This document shows positions 20,861 to 32,384 of a stretch of DNA of 64,000 nt, piece after piece. Within the stretch, counting starts at the first letter, position 1; every line of letters begins with the position of its first letter. The notes beneath the pieces are model-generated. The model was not told the DNA's origin. It saw only the letters and a program-made list of their open reading frames with translations, and searched no databases. This stretch comes from Spodoptera frugiperda (lineage: Eukaryota; Arthropoda; Insecta; Lepidoptera; Noctuidae): positions 5,150,001 to 5,214,000 of the forward strand of contig NC_064229.1 of NCBI RefSeq assembly GCF_023101765.2, written 5' to 3'. Made by a program: the position numbers and the translations under genes.

Positions 20861-21245
20861 ACGTCATGGAAATTTTATCAACACGAAGATTCAACTATTT
20901 TGTTTCTTGTTTTTAGAAATGGTGCTTTTTGCTTGTATGTAACTGAACAACATTCTTACATGAAATATCGGGAGTTGAAATTCAAAGACCTTTAATGAAT
21001 TTAAGGGTGTTAACTACACCATCGGGCGATCGTCGAACGATGCCTTCCATGCCGTCGGAATCCGTCCGCGTGCGGTGAACCTAATGTTTTCACGTCATGG
21101 AAATTTTAACAACACAAAGATTCAACTATTTTATTGTCTTTTAGCAACGGAATGTAACTGAACAACATTCTTACATGAAATATCGGGAGTTGATATTCAA
21201 ACAGCTACATCATCGATCGTCGTACAATGCCATCCATGCCTTCGT
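20860..21245. repeat. Diverged tandem duplication, unit about 230 bp
   Basis: 'cacgtcatggaaatttta', 'gattcaactatttt', 'tgtaactgaacaacattctt' and 'acatgaaatatcgggagttg' recur in the same order at 20860-20990 and 21091-21203. 'ccatgcc' contexts follow each copy. Confidence 0.75.
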
Positions 21246-21283
21246 GCCAATACTGAAAAATTTTTAAATAAATAAACGAGAAT

Positions 21284-21372
21284 AGCCCAGTAGTTCTTTG
21301 CCCAGGAATCGAACCCGAGACCCTTTGTCCGGCAATCGTACTTGCTTCTATTCAACCAACGAGGCAGGGGTA
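21284..21372 (-). repeat. SINE-B head fragment, minus strand
   Basis: 'cccagtagttctttgccc', 'gaatcgaacccgagaccc' and 'caaccaacgaggcag' are the reverse of the tRNA-like head of SINE-B (28712-28785). Confidence 0.6.
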
Positions 21373-21540
21373 TTCAATAAATCTTCCAGCTAGTTGCTTT
21401 CGTATTTCAGTGAATTTGTTCACAAGTATTAATGTAATTTGATCACACGGGTCACTGTTTTAGGGTTTACGTGGATTTGTTACAGGTATAGGTGTTTAAT
21501 AGTAGGTACATCTATATTTAAAAATAACTGAAATGAATAA

Positions 21541-21860
21541 TATGACATTAAGAAAGAAAGGAAAAGCATTTATTTATGGGACATTACATGCACAGTGGTA
21601 CAGACAAAATAATAATAAAAAGATAAATATTACAAAATTTTAAATAACAATATTTAAGTACAAAAACAGGTCTCTGAGCGTGTCTCATATTACTCCTTAC
21701 TAAGGGTATTTATTTATTTATACTTTATTGTACACCCCAAAAGAACATAGGACAACATAAATAAGCACAGTAAACAATTGGCGGTCTTATCACACAAGGC
21801 GATTTCTTACAGAATAGGCGGTCTTATCGCATGAGACGATTTCTTACAGACAACCTTTGG
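21541..21860 (-). repeat. Non-LTR retroelement 3'-end fragments
   Basis: 'gcatttatttatgggacatt' and later 'ctttattgtacaccccaaaa' with two copies of 'ggcggtcttatc...cgatttcttacag' (21781-21812 and 21816-21848). This resembles common LINE 3' regions in reverse. No coding frame is left. Confidence 0.45.
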
Positions 21861-22430
21861 ATGGAGCTGACATAAGAGTCTGATATGGGTCGTCTAGTGT
21901 ACAATTTTTAAATACATGAAATACTACATAAGGGGTACACAATATAACAACGATTTGTATATAGGTATTATCACACATCTAAATAATAAAAACTTTGTTA
22001 GTCTCGGTTGTCACCACTAAACCATCGAAGGAGACAAGGACTTTCAAAGACAATACTTAAATTAAAAATAAGCTAAAAATACCAAGAAAACTAAATTTCC
22101 CTTTCCCATTTTAGTTCCCCACAGTCGAATGGAAACATAGGACCATTCTAGAACTATACCCTACGCCACAAGATTTATTAGGACGTCAACCTCTTTGGTT
22201 TTGATTTATACATTCATGGCGCGTCTCAAGCGCCCTGAGCTGTGAGCTCCCCCCCTTGACGTTTAAATTTATCTTTCCTTTCTTCTAGCTCGCTTAGAAT
22301 TAGTCTAATAGATCCAAGGAGTGAAGTTTGAATTTAAGAAAGAGTTAAGTTTTTATCCTTACTTTTCACGCAGGTTTCACTACATAATATATATATAGAT
22401 AGAGACACTCTATCTCAGATTAACCTGAAC
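21861..22430. other. Intergenic DNA
   Basis: No supported gene or repeat; AT-rich with one GC-richer patch near 22200-22260. Confidence 0.5.
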
Positions 22431-22435
22431 CTTTT

Positions 22436-22590
22436 TCTGCGGATTACCTAGCGGGTTACCGGGGCTCCTGCTCGAAAAGCAGGAGTATGAACGGAGTGGT
22501 TTTTAGTCAGTAAGAGTCTGACACTCCCTCTCGCCTCGCCCAAGGCGGGAGAAATCATTAGATGATTATCCCCCTCAAAAAAAAAAGCTC
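22436..22590 (+). repeat. Retro-C copy
   Basis: 'ttacctagcgggttaccggg', 'cgaaaagcaggagtatgaac', 'agtcagtaagagtctgacac' and 'gcccaaggcgggagaaatca', ending in an A-run. Confidence 0.75.
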
Positions 22591-22954
22591 CAAGACGTAC
22601 ACTGCTGAACATATGCCTCCCCCAACGACACTATGCTTAAAATTACTTAAATATTCTTGAGAATGTTCAGAGCCAATTTCATGTCGGTGTCACTATGATA
22701 CAGTGAAGTTAATCATTGTATATCCGTGGGGCGCTATCGTGTTGTATCCGTTTGGCCATCCGCCAGACGTCATATCATCTGGCAGGTTGCCCAATTGGTG
22801 TCCAGCCGTAACCTCCACTTGTTTATCATCGTCATCATTAACTTATGGCATATTGTTGGTGTTTGGGAAGTGATTGACTACCTTATTACATGGACATTGG
22901 ACACACACAACTGATGTTTGTCTTGACTTACTTGACTCCATGTCCGATACGTCT

Positions 22955-23110
22955 TTATACCCCAAGCCGGTAAACGAGCAGACGGATCACCTGATAGTAA
23001 GTGCATTATTGGTCTTTTGGGAGTTAGGAAATTAAGGATCGTTGGGGAATCGGGGTTGACAATGGGAAAATTGGGAAGGGGGGTAATTGGGCCTCCGGTA
23101 CCCTCACTCA
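22955..23110 (+). repeat. Rep-R copy, partial
   Basis: 'aagccggtaaacgagcagac', 'ggatcacctgatagtaag', 'cgttggggaatcggggttga' and 'taattgggcctccggta' follow the family order. Confidence 0.75.
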
Positions 23111-23175
23111 CGTACACTCGTATAGTAGCTAATGCCCATGGACTGAAACGTACAGTTGACACTCTTCATCATTAT

Positions 23176-23287
23176 CATATCAGCCACAAGATGTCCACTG
23201 CCGACCATAGGGCTCGCCCAATGGCTTCCAGATAGGCCAGTTCGGAGCGACCTGTATCCAATGGTCCTCTTTGACCTACGTTGGCAC
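23176..23287. repeat. LINE 3'-end fragment
   Basis: 'atcatatcagccacaagatg' and 'tccactgccgacc', as at 45836-45905 and in similar non-LTR 3' ends ('cagcagtgga' in reverse at 49922). Confidence 0.5.
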
Positions 23288-23289
23288 AC

Positions 23290-23825
23290 ACTAGATAGAA
23301 TTCAAGTAATTCTAAAGACCTTTTAAAATTATTTTCAACCCTTCGCTACTAAATTCGTGTACATGAAAGCTAAATATAACTTAACTACAAGAATTTCAGT
23401 GGCATTATTTCAGTAGCCCTTATATCTTATTTATATTGAAATCAGTATACGATAAATACATTTAGTGAATAAATTGTTACGGTACAGACTATCATATCTA
23501 TTCAGCGAACGGTTATCGCAATAATAAAATACATTAACACTATATTCACTGAGTATTAACAATGTAAAGTAGATCGTATTGTGATTGTTATAGGGTTGCC
23601 TCTAACATTTAGAGAAAATGTAAAGCTGTATAATACAATAAGATATTTTAGAAATAACATTATTAAAGGACGTATTAAGTCAAATAGTTAACTAAAATCA
23701 CAATATCTATCTGTCTGTGATTGGATCGATCTCAGTGGCATGCAATTTGCAGAATGCACTCTTAAATAGATGAGGTGCTGTATCTATGAAATCATAGGTA
23801 CTGTAGGTACTTTATATACCTACAC
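23290..23825. other. Intergenic DNA
   Basis: Nothing recognised. Confidence 0.5.
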
Positions 23826-23829
23826 AAAC

Positions 23830-24195
23830 TTCACAGTTGGCGCAGTGGTTAGGTGAACGGCTGCTGTGCTACGTGTCTCAGGTTCAATTGCCTGCGTCGG
23901 CCAAAAAGTGATAATGGCATTTTCTGAGTAAAACGATCATTATTAAGCCGGGTTAAAAATGTTCGTTGGTGTTTCACCCCCATGCCTCTGAAAGCACGTA
24001 AAGTCGTTGGTACTGCGCCTGACCTCTCCGTTTGTGTCGGTCTGCCGTCTGATTGGGTTCAAAGAGTGAAGGAACAACAGAGAGTGCATCTGTGTTTGCG
24101 CATACACTATTGTGCACTATAATATCTCCTGCGTAGTGGGCTAGTCTAGTTAGACAGACTGGCCACCGTGATCGAAATCAATCGGGAGGTTTTAT
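23830..24195 (+). repeat. SINE-D, long tRNA-headed SINE
   Basis: Head 'cagttggcgcagtggttagg' (box A) with 'caggttcaattgcctgcgtc' (box B). Body with 'gcacgtaaagtcgttggtac', 'gtcggtctgccgtctga', 'gcacctataatatctcctgc'-type text, and end 'gatcgaaatcaatcgggagg'. It seems full length at about 365 bp. Confidence 0.7.
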
Positions 24196-24199
24196 TACC

Positions 24200-24780
24200 T
24201 ACACATCAACGACTGTTCTGCCCACTAATGAACAAAAACTGTTTTCTTTTCTTGAATGGCAATCGAGTAATATTAAGTAAGAATTCTTTTAAATCGATGA
24301 TCATTACATTTCGAACATTATCTAAACCTTGAGTATCAACCCTAATCTTTACACCAATAGCATCGTTTGCCGCGTCTAGACCGATTCGCAGTAGCCCTTA
24401 ACTTTTTATTGTCGTGCTAACGTTTTAACTTGCAATCTTCTCAATAACTATACTATACGTATAATACTGTTATTTCTGCAATTGTCACAATGTTAATGGT
24501 AACAGTTCTCTGTAATTTCACTTCTTAATGTTAATTCTTAATTATTTCTAGAACGTTTTGTTTGAACGTAACAGTAATTTTTTCAATTATTTTCATTAAC
24601 CTAGGTTATAATCTCGCAAATTGAATACAATTCACGTAAAACGAATTAATTTTTATAATTAGGTGTAATTCATATTTTTAGGCTCTAGTTAACTCATTCA
24701 AAGTGGTTCGACATTCCAGTCACATTTAAAATATTTTTTTATGAGGGAAATAAAAAAAAAAAACTATTGTGACATTTTCT
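24200..24780. other. AT-rich intergenic DNA
   Basis: No supported feature. Confidence 0.5.
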
Positions 24781-24799
24781 ATAATATCACATGAACAGT

Positions 24800-25085
24800 G
24801 GCTCACCTATACGTGGCTGCTGCTGACCAAAGGCCTTGTTTCTGTTTCGTCCTGTTTCGCACGGAGAAGCTTTGAGCATTAATGACCACGCTTGTTCAAT
24901 GCGGGTTGGCGATTTCAAACTTATAATTAGAAATTATAACCCCAGGTTTCCTCACGATGTTTTCCTTTACCGTTTGTCAGTGGTGTCGTACTCGGAATAA
25001 AACACAGTGGTATTTGCCGTTCGTAGGTTTCGAACCCGCACTCTCATGCATGAGAATCGGCCTTAACGAGCCACTACGACCATAA
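24800..25085 (-). repeat. SINE-E copy, minus strand
   Basis: 'tgcgggttggcgatttcaaa', 'aggtttcctcacgatgtttt' and 'taggtttcgaacccgcactc' (box B in reverse), ending 'cgagccactacgacc'. Related copies: 36647 (plus) and 48843 (minus). Confidence 0.7.
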
Positions 25086-25420
25086 TATTTTCTATGCCAC
25101 AGATTATATTTCATAAAGCCATCTCATTCATTTCATTCAAATTGGAACAATAGAAATACAAAATCTTATTACTCGTAGCTAGATATAATAGCAATTTCTA
25201 TCGAATGATATTGGAGATAGTTTTAAATAAATAATTTCTGGGAATTTCAATTTCGTTTGAAGAAAGTAAGCTCATTACGGTACCTAATAGGAAAATAAAT
25301 GGTTATTGGATTCTTAAGCTTCTTATTATTTGATCATTTTTCTGTAAACTCAGGAAAAAATAAAACAAAAGGAAATTACGTGTCTCGACGGTCATGCTAC
25401 ACTTTGCTATTTATAGAATA

Positions 25421-25690
25421 CCTAGGTTTTATTAGGTATACTTACTTATTTATTACCCTGTTTAAACAATGAAAAAATGGAGTGTACAAAAAATTTTGGG
25501 TAAACATTGCAATTTATAGTTTAAAAAACAATACCCACATTGATCATATTAATTCATTCACTGTAACTCTAATCCGAGGTTTTACGGTTTTGAATGCTCC
25601 AGGCACTCCACTATTTGTTATTTATAGAAGACAATATTATCTAGGTTTTACTTTGGTGTACTTACTTATTTATTACTCTGTACTTTAAGT
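25421..25690. repeat. Diverged direct repeat about 216 bp apart
   Basis: 'cctaggttttattaggtata' and 'cttacttatttattaccctg' near 25421-25460 recur as 'tctaggttttactttggtgt' and 'cttacttatttattactctg' near 25638-25681. Confidence 0.5.
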
Positions 25691-25861
25691 AGGGATAAAT
25701 ATTAGTAGGTATAACGCGGTATTTATTACAACAAGTTGTTGGTTTGTATTTTAACGGGGATAATCATGTAATGGCTTTACTCAAAAACGAAAGAGGCTTC
25801 CTCGAAAGAAATGGTATATTTTGGTCTTGAATTATTTGTGAAGTCAGGGCAGGTGAGAAAA

Positions 25862-25906
25862 ATATGTTTAAGGCGGTACGAAGTTTGCCGGGTCAGCTAG
25901 TAGCTA
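25862..25906 (+). repeat. Repeat end fragment
   Basis: 'ggcggtacgaagtttgccgg' and 'gtcagctagta' form the typical end of a widespread lepidopteran repeat (recognised from memory). Confidence 0.4.
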
Positions 25907-25909
25907 ATA

Positions 25910-26410
25910 AATTAATATACGCGTCTTTTGAAGTAGGTATAGGGCTAACTACTCATCGAAATCATAATGATTTAATAGATAACGCCATGTATGGGTTTGT
26001 CTACGAACTTTTCAGTTCACCTATTACATTTATTTATTCAGTGAAATGTACTTACTGTAAAATCTTTTTGAACTAAACAAATTACGTTTACTTTATCACT
26101 AACGTACTTAAAACAAAACTTTCAAAATTAGCTACCAAATAGAATAACCATATTCAAATACCCGTGGTTTCTGTATATAACCCCTTTAGCAGATTAGTAA
26201 TTGGGCCGAAAGCATTGACGGACAGACAGACGGGCCGTCACTCAGATACAGACGGGAAAATTAATTTCCAATGGTCGACGATGTTTCGATGTGGATTTCC
26301 CAACTTTAATAGGATTTGCCATTGGGGTTAGGAATAGGTGTTAGCTGTAGATACCTTTGGGTTTTCGTTCAATGGTGTAATGATTATTATGGAGATTTCA
26401 TTTGATTTTA
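25910..26410. other. Intergenic DNA
   Basis: No supported feature. Confidence 0.5.
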
Positions 26411-26423
26411 GTTTAATCGGTAA

Positions 26424-26570
26424 ATAAAGTGTGGGAGAGCCATAATGCTTCGCCACGGGCTGGTCGACCGGAGTGATATTATGCGTATGGCCTCACAGAA
26501 AACCGACGTGAAACAACGCTTGCTTTGTGTTTAGTTACGTGAGTAATGTTACCTGTTTCCCAATTACCAA
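26424..26570 (-). repeat. Rep-R 3' part, minus strand
   Basis: 'gtgtgggagagccataatgc', 'accggagtgata' and 'cctcacagaaaaccgacgtg' are the reverse of the 40940-41040 end. Confidence 0.7.
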
Positions 26571-26844
26571 AACCTCACTTAATAAGTGCTACATGAAATC
26601 GAAATCCAGTCCTTTTCAATTCGCATTTGCTTATACTTTCTTTATCTTGAATACTTTATATTATCAAAACATCGCGAAACCACATAAAAATCTAATAAAA
26701 TATTAACATGTCCTCTAACTGCTGTAACTATAGGTTTAATTAACTTTATTTCTTAGTTTTCATGGCGTATAAAACCAACATGGTTCCGTTTACGACCACA
26801 CTTCGAGCTCAAAATGTTGAGTATACACCACATATAAAGTTATA

Positions 26845-26925
26845 CATAACCAGTATAAACTGACCGTCGAATGTATGGCATGATCATACAAAGTGAGACC
26901 ATGATAAATTGGTTTATTATAGCTC
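26845..26925. repeat. Rep-Q quasi-palindrome, copy 1
   Basis: 'ccagtataaactgaccgtcg' at the left and 'accatgataaattggttt' at the right pair as an imperfect hairpin around 'gatcatacaaagtg'. Sister copies at 34765-34905 and 60711-60780. Confidence 0.6.
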
Positions 26926-27082
26926 CATGTGCAGCCGTCTACATGTGGAACCGTTGCAATTGTGTACACAATATACTTGTAACGTCTTATGTGTGTTATT
27001 TACAATTGATATTTATATATTAGTATTTATGTGATGTAACACAATACATAATATGATCATATGAGCAATGTTAGACTGAGGT

Positions 27083-27238
27083 GTTTTCTTTTTAGAGGGG
27101 AATATTATCCAATGACTTCTTCCGCCTCGGGTGAGGCTAGAGGAAGTCTCTCTCTTACTGACTAAAATACCCAGTTCCTACTCCTGATTTCGAGCCGGAG
27201 TCACGGTAAACCCGCTAGGTAGTCCGCACCTCCGGATA
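27083..27238 (-). repeat. Retro-C copy, minus strand
   Basis: T-rich start, 'atccaatgacttcttccgcc', 'ctcttactgactaaaat', 'cgctaggtagtccgcacctc', 'cgga'. Confidence 0.75.
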
Positions 27239-27239
27239 G

Positions 27240-27600
27240 ACAGATAGATATATTTAAAATATACTATCGACAAAATTAGCAATCGACCATCATTAAGCGA
27301 TAATTATTCGCATCGCATGTACTCGGTGCGAGCGACTGCACAGGATTTCGTTTAAGAAGTGTACTACCGTATACTTTTGCGATTGTACTTATTAGGATCA
27401 ACAATAGAAAATCTTAATTACCTAGCCAGGGAAGGTTCAAGAACTTTAATAACTACATTAAACACTTTATATGATTACATTAAATACTTTAGAAAAACAA
27501 AAAGTTACCGTATTTGATTAGTCTAGAATTAGACGTTTGTTTTAAAAATTATAAGAAGCTTTTATAGAAAATTTTCTAATTTCAGTCGAATATTATAAAA
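27240..27600. other. Intergenic DNA
   Basis: AT-rich, no supported feature. Confidence 0.5.
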
Positions 27601-27604
27601 CATT

Positions 27605-27700
27605 TTTATTATAACTTTCGTGAGCCATACTAAATTAATTAGTCGAGTTCCTTGTCAAACAGTTACGTAAGCCGATAACATAATAATTGATTATAAAATC
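27605..27700. repeat. Rearranged copy of the 4780-5021 foldback family
   Basis: 'ataactttcgtgagccatac', 'taaattaatta', then directly 'gtcgagttccttgtcaaa' and 'gtaagccgataacataataa'. The left arm's inner part and the loop are deleted compared with the copy at 4780. Confidence 0.7.
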
Positions 27701-28004
27701 TACCTAATCTTGTTTTTTAAAAACCAATTCTCTGAAATTTTCAAAGAACCAGTCAGTCTTCGTTTCCGAGCTTTGATCCTAATAACACATTTTATTTTCA
27801 GTTTAACTCCCATAGATATGTGATCTATCGTAATAAAGTCGTAATAGCAAGATTGCCATCTCGCTTTATAGATTAGTGTCGACTGGAGATAGATCGCAAC
27901 AACGTGAGCAGATTGCAAATGGCGGCATAATATTCTGTAGTCAGCCTCGTCGACACACATCTACCTACATGCTTATATTACTGTTACCATCTTCTGTACC
28001 CTTA

Positions 28005-28080
28005 GTATGAGTTTGCTTTACGTCTAAGTGAAACGAGAACACGTTCGGCGCTCTGATTGGCTGGCTTATTCAAGCCGGCT
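28005..28080. repeat. Rep-F copy, minus strand
   Basis: 'tgagtttgctttacgtctaa', 'cgagaacacgttcggcgctc' and 'tgattggctgg' are the reverse of the copy at 50860-50940. Confidence 0.6.
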
Positions 28081-28185
28081 TCACACTTCACACTCTTCAT
28101 CATGAGCAGCGCGTGAAGACGCATCGCCGCGTCCACTGATAATTTGTTACTTGTAGATATTTTCTAAGGCTACGACCAGGTTGAC

Positions 28186-28270
28186 ACACTTACAGTGATT
28201 TGATGGAAAAACAATGTGAGGAAACCTGGGCTTATAATTTTTACTGGGCTACTACTATCTGGGCTTATAT
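28186..28270 (+). repeat. SINE-E fragment
   Basis: 'caatgtgaggaaacctgggc' followed by 'ttataattt', as in 36780-36820. Confidence 0.5.
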
Positions 28271-28459
28271 TTCTGGCTCAGCAGTAAGCACTTAAGCTGT
28301 CACTTAGTTGGCACTTATGATCACATCATAAGTGCTAACTTACACTGGAAAATCTTTCTGGAAGAGTTAAGTTAACTCTTAATAAATTTTCCTTAACTGT
28401 ACCATAAAATAAAGCGCACTGCAAACATCAACATATATTAAAATTAGCAACTCTTTTAT

Positions 28460-28650
28460 AATACCTACACGTGTCGAAACTACCCATATAATAGCTCGCC
28501 CTTATTATCATTACAATACACACTACACATTGCAACTAATATCCCTATAATAGTTACACGTGGTTGGTAGCAGCAGAACCAACACGTGTCGCGTCTTGTA
28601 ACCTTCCACGAGGATAATAAAATTATTATAAAGCATATGCCCTTTTATCT
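28460..28650. repeat. CACGTG-rich segment, copy 1
   Basis: CACGTG at 28468-28473, 28557-28562 and 28583-28588. The stretch from 'agttacacgtgg' to 'aaagcatatgcccttttatc' is paralogous to 29199-29290. Confidence 0.6.
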
Positions 28651-28709
28651 TTCAAAACTATATATAAATTAATTTCACTAAAAAGTTTTTATGATTTAAC
28701 TAAAAATAC

Positions 28710-28990
28710 TGCCTCCTTGGTCGAGTGGTTGCAAATGCGACTGCCGGGCAAGGGGTCTCGGGTTCGATTCCCGAGTCGGGCAAAGTATTACTGGGCTTTT
28801 TTCGGATTTCGAAAATATCTCAGTAGTAGCATGGAGCCTGGAATTGTGCCCAGTATATGGCAATAGGTTCACCCCCTATTACTTAGGACTTATAACACAA
28901 TTTGTGAAAAATGGGTGTACTTGCATAGCGGCATTACGTGCCGTAATGTGCACCTCTGCCTATCCCTTCGGTGATAAAAGGCGTGATGTT
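28710..28990 (+). repeat. SINE-B, full-length reference copy
   Basis: tRNA-like head 'ccttggtcgagtggttgc' with box B 'gggttcgattcccgagtcgg', then 'gtattactgggctttttt', the body 'ggagcctggaattgtgccca', 'gcattacgtgccgtaatgtg' and the end 'aaaggcgtgatgttg'. It is a SINE and not a functional tRNA, since the stem runs into the SINE body. Confidence 0.8.
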
Positions 28991-29195
28991 GAATGAGTTT
29001 TGATGATGATATTTTTTTTTGTACTGGTTGGAGATTACAGTTTAAAAGGAACCGGTTTATGAGAGAGTGCTATTGCTCGATCTGTCTTCTATATCTTTCT
29101 TCTGTTAAGAAACCCGCGTGAAGAGCAGGCTTGGTCAAAAAGATTCTACTCTGCCGTCATTATACAATTATTATTTAACTAAAATATTATATTTC

Positions 29196-29292
29196 TTTAG
29201 TTACACGTGTATGGCAGGAGATGAAGTAACACGTGTCGCAATTTGCCATGAGGATACTATTTGAAGAAGCATACGCTCATTACCATCAAGGA
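29196..29292. repeat. CACGTG-rich segment, copy 2
   Basis: CACGTG at 29204-29209 and 29230-29235 within 'agttacacgtg' and 'aacacgtgtcgc', then 'gccatgaggata' and 'agaagcatacgctcatta', in the order of copy 1. Confidence 0.6.
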
Positions 29293-29464
29293 TAATAATG
29301 CGTCGAGCGTATTCATGTTATATTGATCGGAAAATTGTTATCATTGAACATTTGAACTGCTATTTGTCTGTTAAACAGTTTGCTTGCATTGCTCGTGATT
29401 TCATAACTACTAAGTTTTTTAAACGTTGCCCGATATTAAGATTTTGTCCCGTGTCGTGGGTGCG

Positions 29465-29605
29465 TTTACACACATACCTACAATTTATATACACATGACA
29501 CCCAGACCCGAAACAACAATTTGGTTCACACAAAGATTTGCTCCGGAATCGAAGCCGTTACACATAGAACGGCAGTCGGTTGCCTAACCACCACGCTACG
29601 GTGCA
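29465..29605 (-). repeat. SINE-A copy, minus strand
   Basis: 'cacatgacacccagacccga', 'aacaacaatttggttcacac' and 'ggaatcgaagccgttacaca' are the reverse of SINE-A; the head ends near 'gctacggtgcag'. Confidence 0.65.
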
Positions 29606-29609
29606 GTCG

Positions 29610-30178
29610 AATGTCTTTACAATAGGTCTTAGGCAGAGGTGTATGTGTTGGATGTTTTTAATCATATTAGAAGAATTACTCCTGCTTAAGATTGTCAATC
29701 TAATATTAAGCTTGCGGATACAATACTTTTACCCAAGACAAAACTACAAAATCTTAATTTACGTAAGACATCCTTAACTACACAAAAAAAAGGAATATAT
29801 AAGCGACTATCAGATTAGAAAAACAAAAAAATAAGGCTGTCTAAGATTGTTTACATAGACTGGGTTGAGGTCAGTGACCTGCTTAGGATGTTTGGGATTT
29901 ACTAGGGTTAGAATAGACCCAAGGGATTACATAGAGTGTCCGACAGGACGTAGTTCATTAACATTGAACAGCCGACGTAGAATTTTTCTTGTGTAATCAA
30001 CATAAATATCTAGAAATGTCTAGCTTTTTCTACATTTGTTTCTAGTAAGTCATTCTATAGGAATGTAGGCATAAAATAGTGAAAAGTTAACTTTCCAAAT
30101 GGTAAGAATTTTGTCGAAATTGGTTTACTAGATCCAGAGATTACTCTTTACAAACTCAATTTTACCTACTAGTAAACC
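29610..30178. other. Intergenic DNA
   Basis: AT-rich, nothing supported. Confidence 0.5.
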
Positions 30179-30180
30179 TA

Positions 30181-30475
30181 AGGGAGCTGCGGACTACTTA
30201 GCGGGTTTACCGAGACTAGACCTAGACCTGTGCGAGGGTGCGTCGCGTTTTGCGCGTGCCTCAAAGAGCCATCAGACCACCAAAGATGGGGGTATGTATG
30301 TAGGGTTGATGCCTGATCCGGAGCTGCGGACTACCTAGCGGGTTTACCGGGGCTCTCGCTCTAAAAGCGGGGTGATTTTTAGTCATTAAATAAGAGTCTG
30401 ACACTCCCTCTCGCCTAACCCAGCGAGAGAAGTCATTAGATGATTTTCCTCCTTAAAGAAAACCTTAAGCTGTTG
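30181..30475 (+). repeat. Two joined Retro-C copies, the second with a longer 5' segment
   Basis: 30181-30225 is the first 45 bp of Retro-C. 30226-30317 is the GC-rich upstream segment ('agccatcagaccaccaaaga') also seen in reverse at 15531-15600. 30318-30475 is a full Retro-C starting 'ccggagctgcggactaccta'. Confidence 0.65.
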
Positions 30476-30479
30476 ACAT

Positions 30480-31535
30480 ACGAGGAACTGAAGATTATAC
30501 AAACCCTCTAATAAAGAGAAAGCCCACAGTCCAGTCACACGCTGTGGATATATTCACATAAATACATTATCTCTACCAACCATTTGGGGAAATAAAACCT
30601 TAAAATATTTATGCCACGTTATGAGATTTAGGGCCAAACGCTAATCAACAATTTTAACTCAGTCACAGGAACAACCATTTAAATAAAAGCTACCATTTTT
30701 ATGCCCACTTGTGTAAACATAAAAAGAGATTTCGTTGTAATTAAATTCTATTTTTTATTGTCATTTCATATTGTGACAATGTTGGGGTTTTTGGGACAAA
30801 AGGTGACCCTTAGGGCTATACATTGGATGTATCTGAGTAAACAAGACTTGGTTATATGAATGTTAATGTAATATGAGATGAAAAGGTTGTTTCTTTTGTT
30901 CAAAGAAAAAGTGCTGTGTACTATTTCTTTGGGTTAACGAGTAGAGAGAATATGTTGGATACGATGTTTAGGTAAGGAGATAAAATATGTGAGAGCTATG
31001 GAATTGATTTTGGAGTCGGTAAAAGATGTCACTATCCTCAGAAAAGAGAAGAAGAGATAGAAATAGCATACCGCTTGTGTTAGTATCAGAACCACAGAAA
31101 AGAGAAGAAGTTACTGTCAATTAGTAATAATTTTACAACAGGTTGTGTACGGTATTTAAATCAATGGCAAATTATAATTTTAATGAATCGTAAGCTTTTC
31201 TCGACATGAAGATAAATTTTAACGGATATCAAGCCATAAAAACAGTACTTGTTTATTAGGTTAGGTTACGTTTTACTTTTATTTAGGTGAGATTTAAAGC
31301 CAAAATCCATAGCTTACACCTCAAAATCATACAAAATACATTTACGTAACACGAGCCAGCCCCAAGATTGAGGGAATTAGGCGCTCTCCACACGTCGGCA
31401 TCGGCTTTGTGGCTCACCGCAACTGGGACGGATATCAAAACGTATTCACATAAGTGACCACGGCTGGGCACATATCTGAGAACATCTGAGAAACCGTTCT
31501 CGTTCTTGTACATAGTGTATCGATGTAGGTATATA
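30480..31535. other. Intergenic DNA
   Basis: No gene or known repeat. A short direct repeat 'cacagaaaagagaagaag' / 'ctcagaaaagagaagaag' occurs near 31035 and 31092. Confidence 0.5.
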
Positions 31536-31540
31536 GATCT

Positions 31541-31697
31541 TCCGGAGCTGCGGACTACCTAGTAGGTTTACCGGGGCTCCGGTTAGAAAAACAGGTATAG
31601 AAACGGGGTGGTTTTTAGTCAGTAATAATCTGACACTTCCCAATCGCCTCACCCAAGGCGGGAGAAATCATTGGATGATTTTCCCCCCTTAAAAAAG
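31541..31697 (+). repeat. Retro-C copy
   Basis: 'tccggagctgcggactacct' to 'ttggatgattttcccccctt' and an A-run: a complete copy with the common 5' start. Confidence 0.8.
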
Positions 31698-31744
31698 GTA
31701 TATAGATCTTTAAACCGTAATGTTATGTTTTAAGAAAATTAAAG

Positions 31745-31828
31745 GCCTCGAACGAACCAACTAATCGTAGCGCCGTACGCGCTCTCGTTTCGATTTCGTT
31801 AAACGTAATGCAAACTCGTACTACAGAA
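31745..31828. repeat. Rep-F copy
   Basis: 'acgaaccaactaatcgtagc', 'gcgctctcgtttcgatttcg' and 'taatgcaaactcgtacta'. Confidence 0.6.
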
Positions 31829-32237
31829 TAGCTAAGCAAGATCGGAATAGATCGCAGCTCCGGAGCCCTTACTGTGCAACAATAGTATAGTCCTAAAAAA
31901 AATAACGGGCCGGGGCCTAAGGAAGCACGGCAATAAAGATCAGAAATGACATTATTATCATACGATTACACGTAAACAAAAGTAGACAATAGTCATTATT
32001 TACCGAGCAAACAATTACTTTCAATCACCTAACTTTCTATAAACAACAATAAATAAATATGTACCTACGGGAAGATTTTGTTCTTAACAAACATTTCGTG
32101 AAGGAATTTGGGCGCATGCCAATTTTTCATTTGTGGTCAAAGAACCTTGTTTGTGTACGAAAATAATAGTGATAGGTATTGTCTGGAAGCTTTACTAATT
32201 TTATTGGAGTTAGATTGGAAGTCTTTGCTAATTTCTA

Positions 32238-32380
32238 GCCTTGCGTCTGGTTCTGGTCTGGATGGCGAGCTATCCTAGCTCGCCGTCCCAGATCCGCACT
32301 TACGGTGGCCGGAGATCGTCACGCGGTCACCGACGCCCGGAGTGTCTCTTGCGACGGCTGGGGCGTGAGGAGGTTCGTTC
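32238..32380 (+). repeat. GC-rich retroelement segment
   Basis: 'ggatggcgagctatcctagc' and 'tcgccgtcccagatccgcac' match in form the 15630-15670 segment attached to Retro-C. Confidence 0.5.
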
Positions 32381-32384
32381 CTTA

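Noticed and set aside
28712..28785. tRNA-like sequence with good A and B boxes
   Set aside because: It runs directly into the SINE-B body that recurs at 728, 45218 and 53330, so it is the SINE head and not a working tRNA gene.
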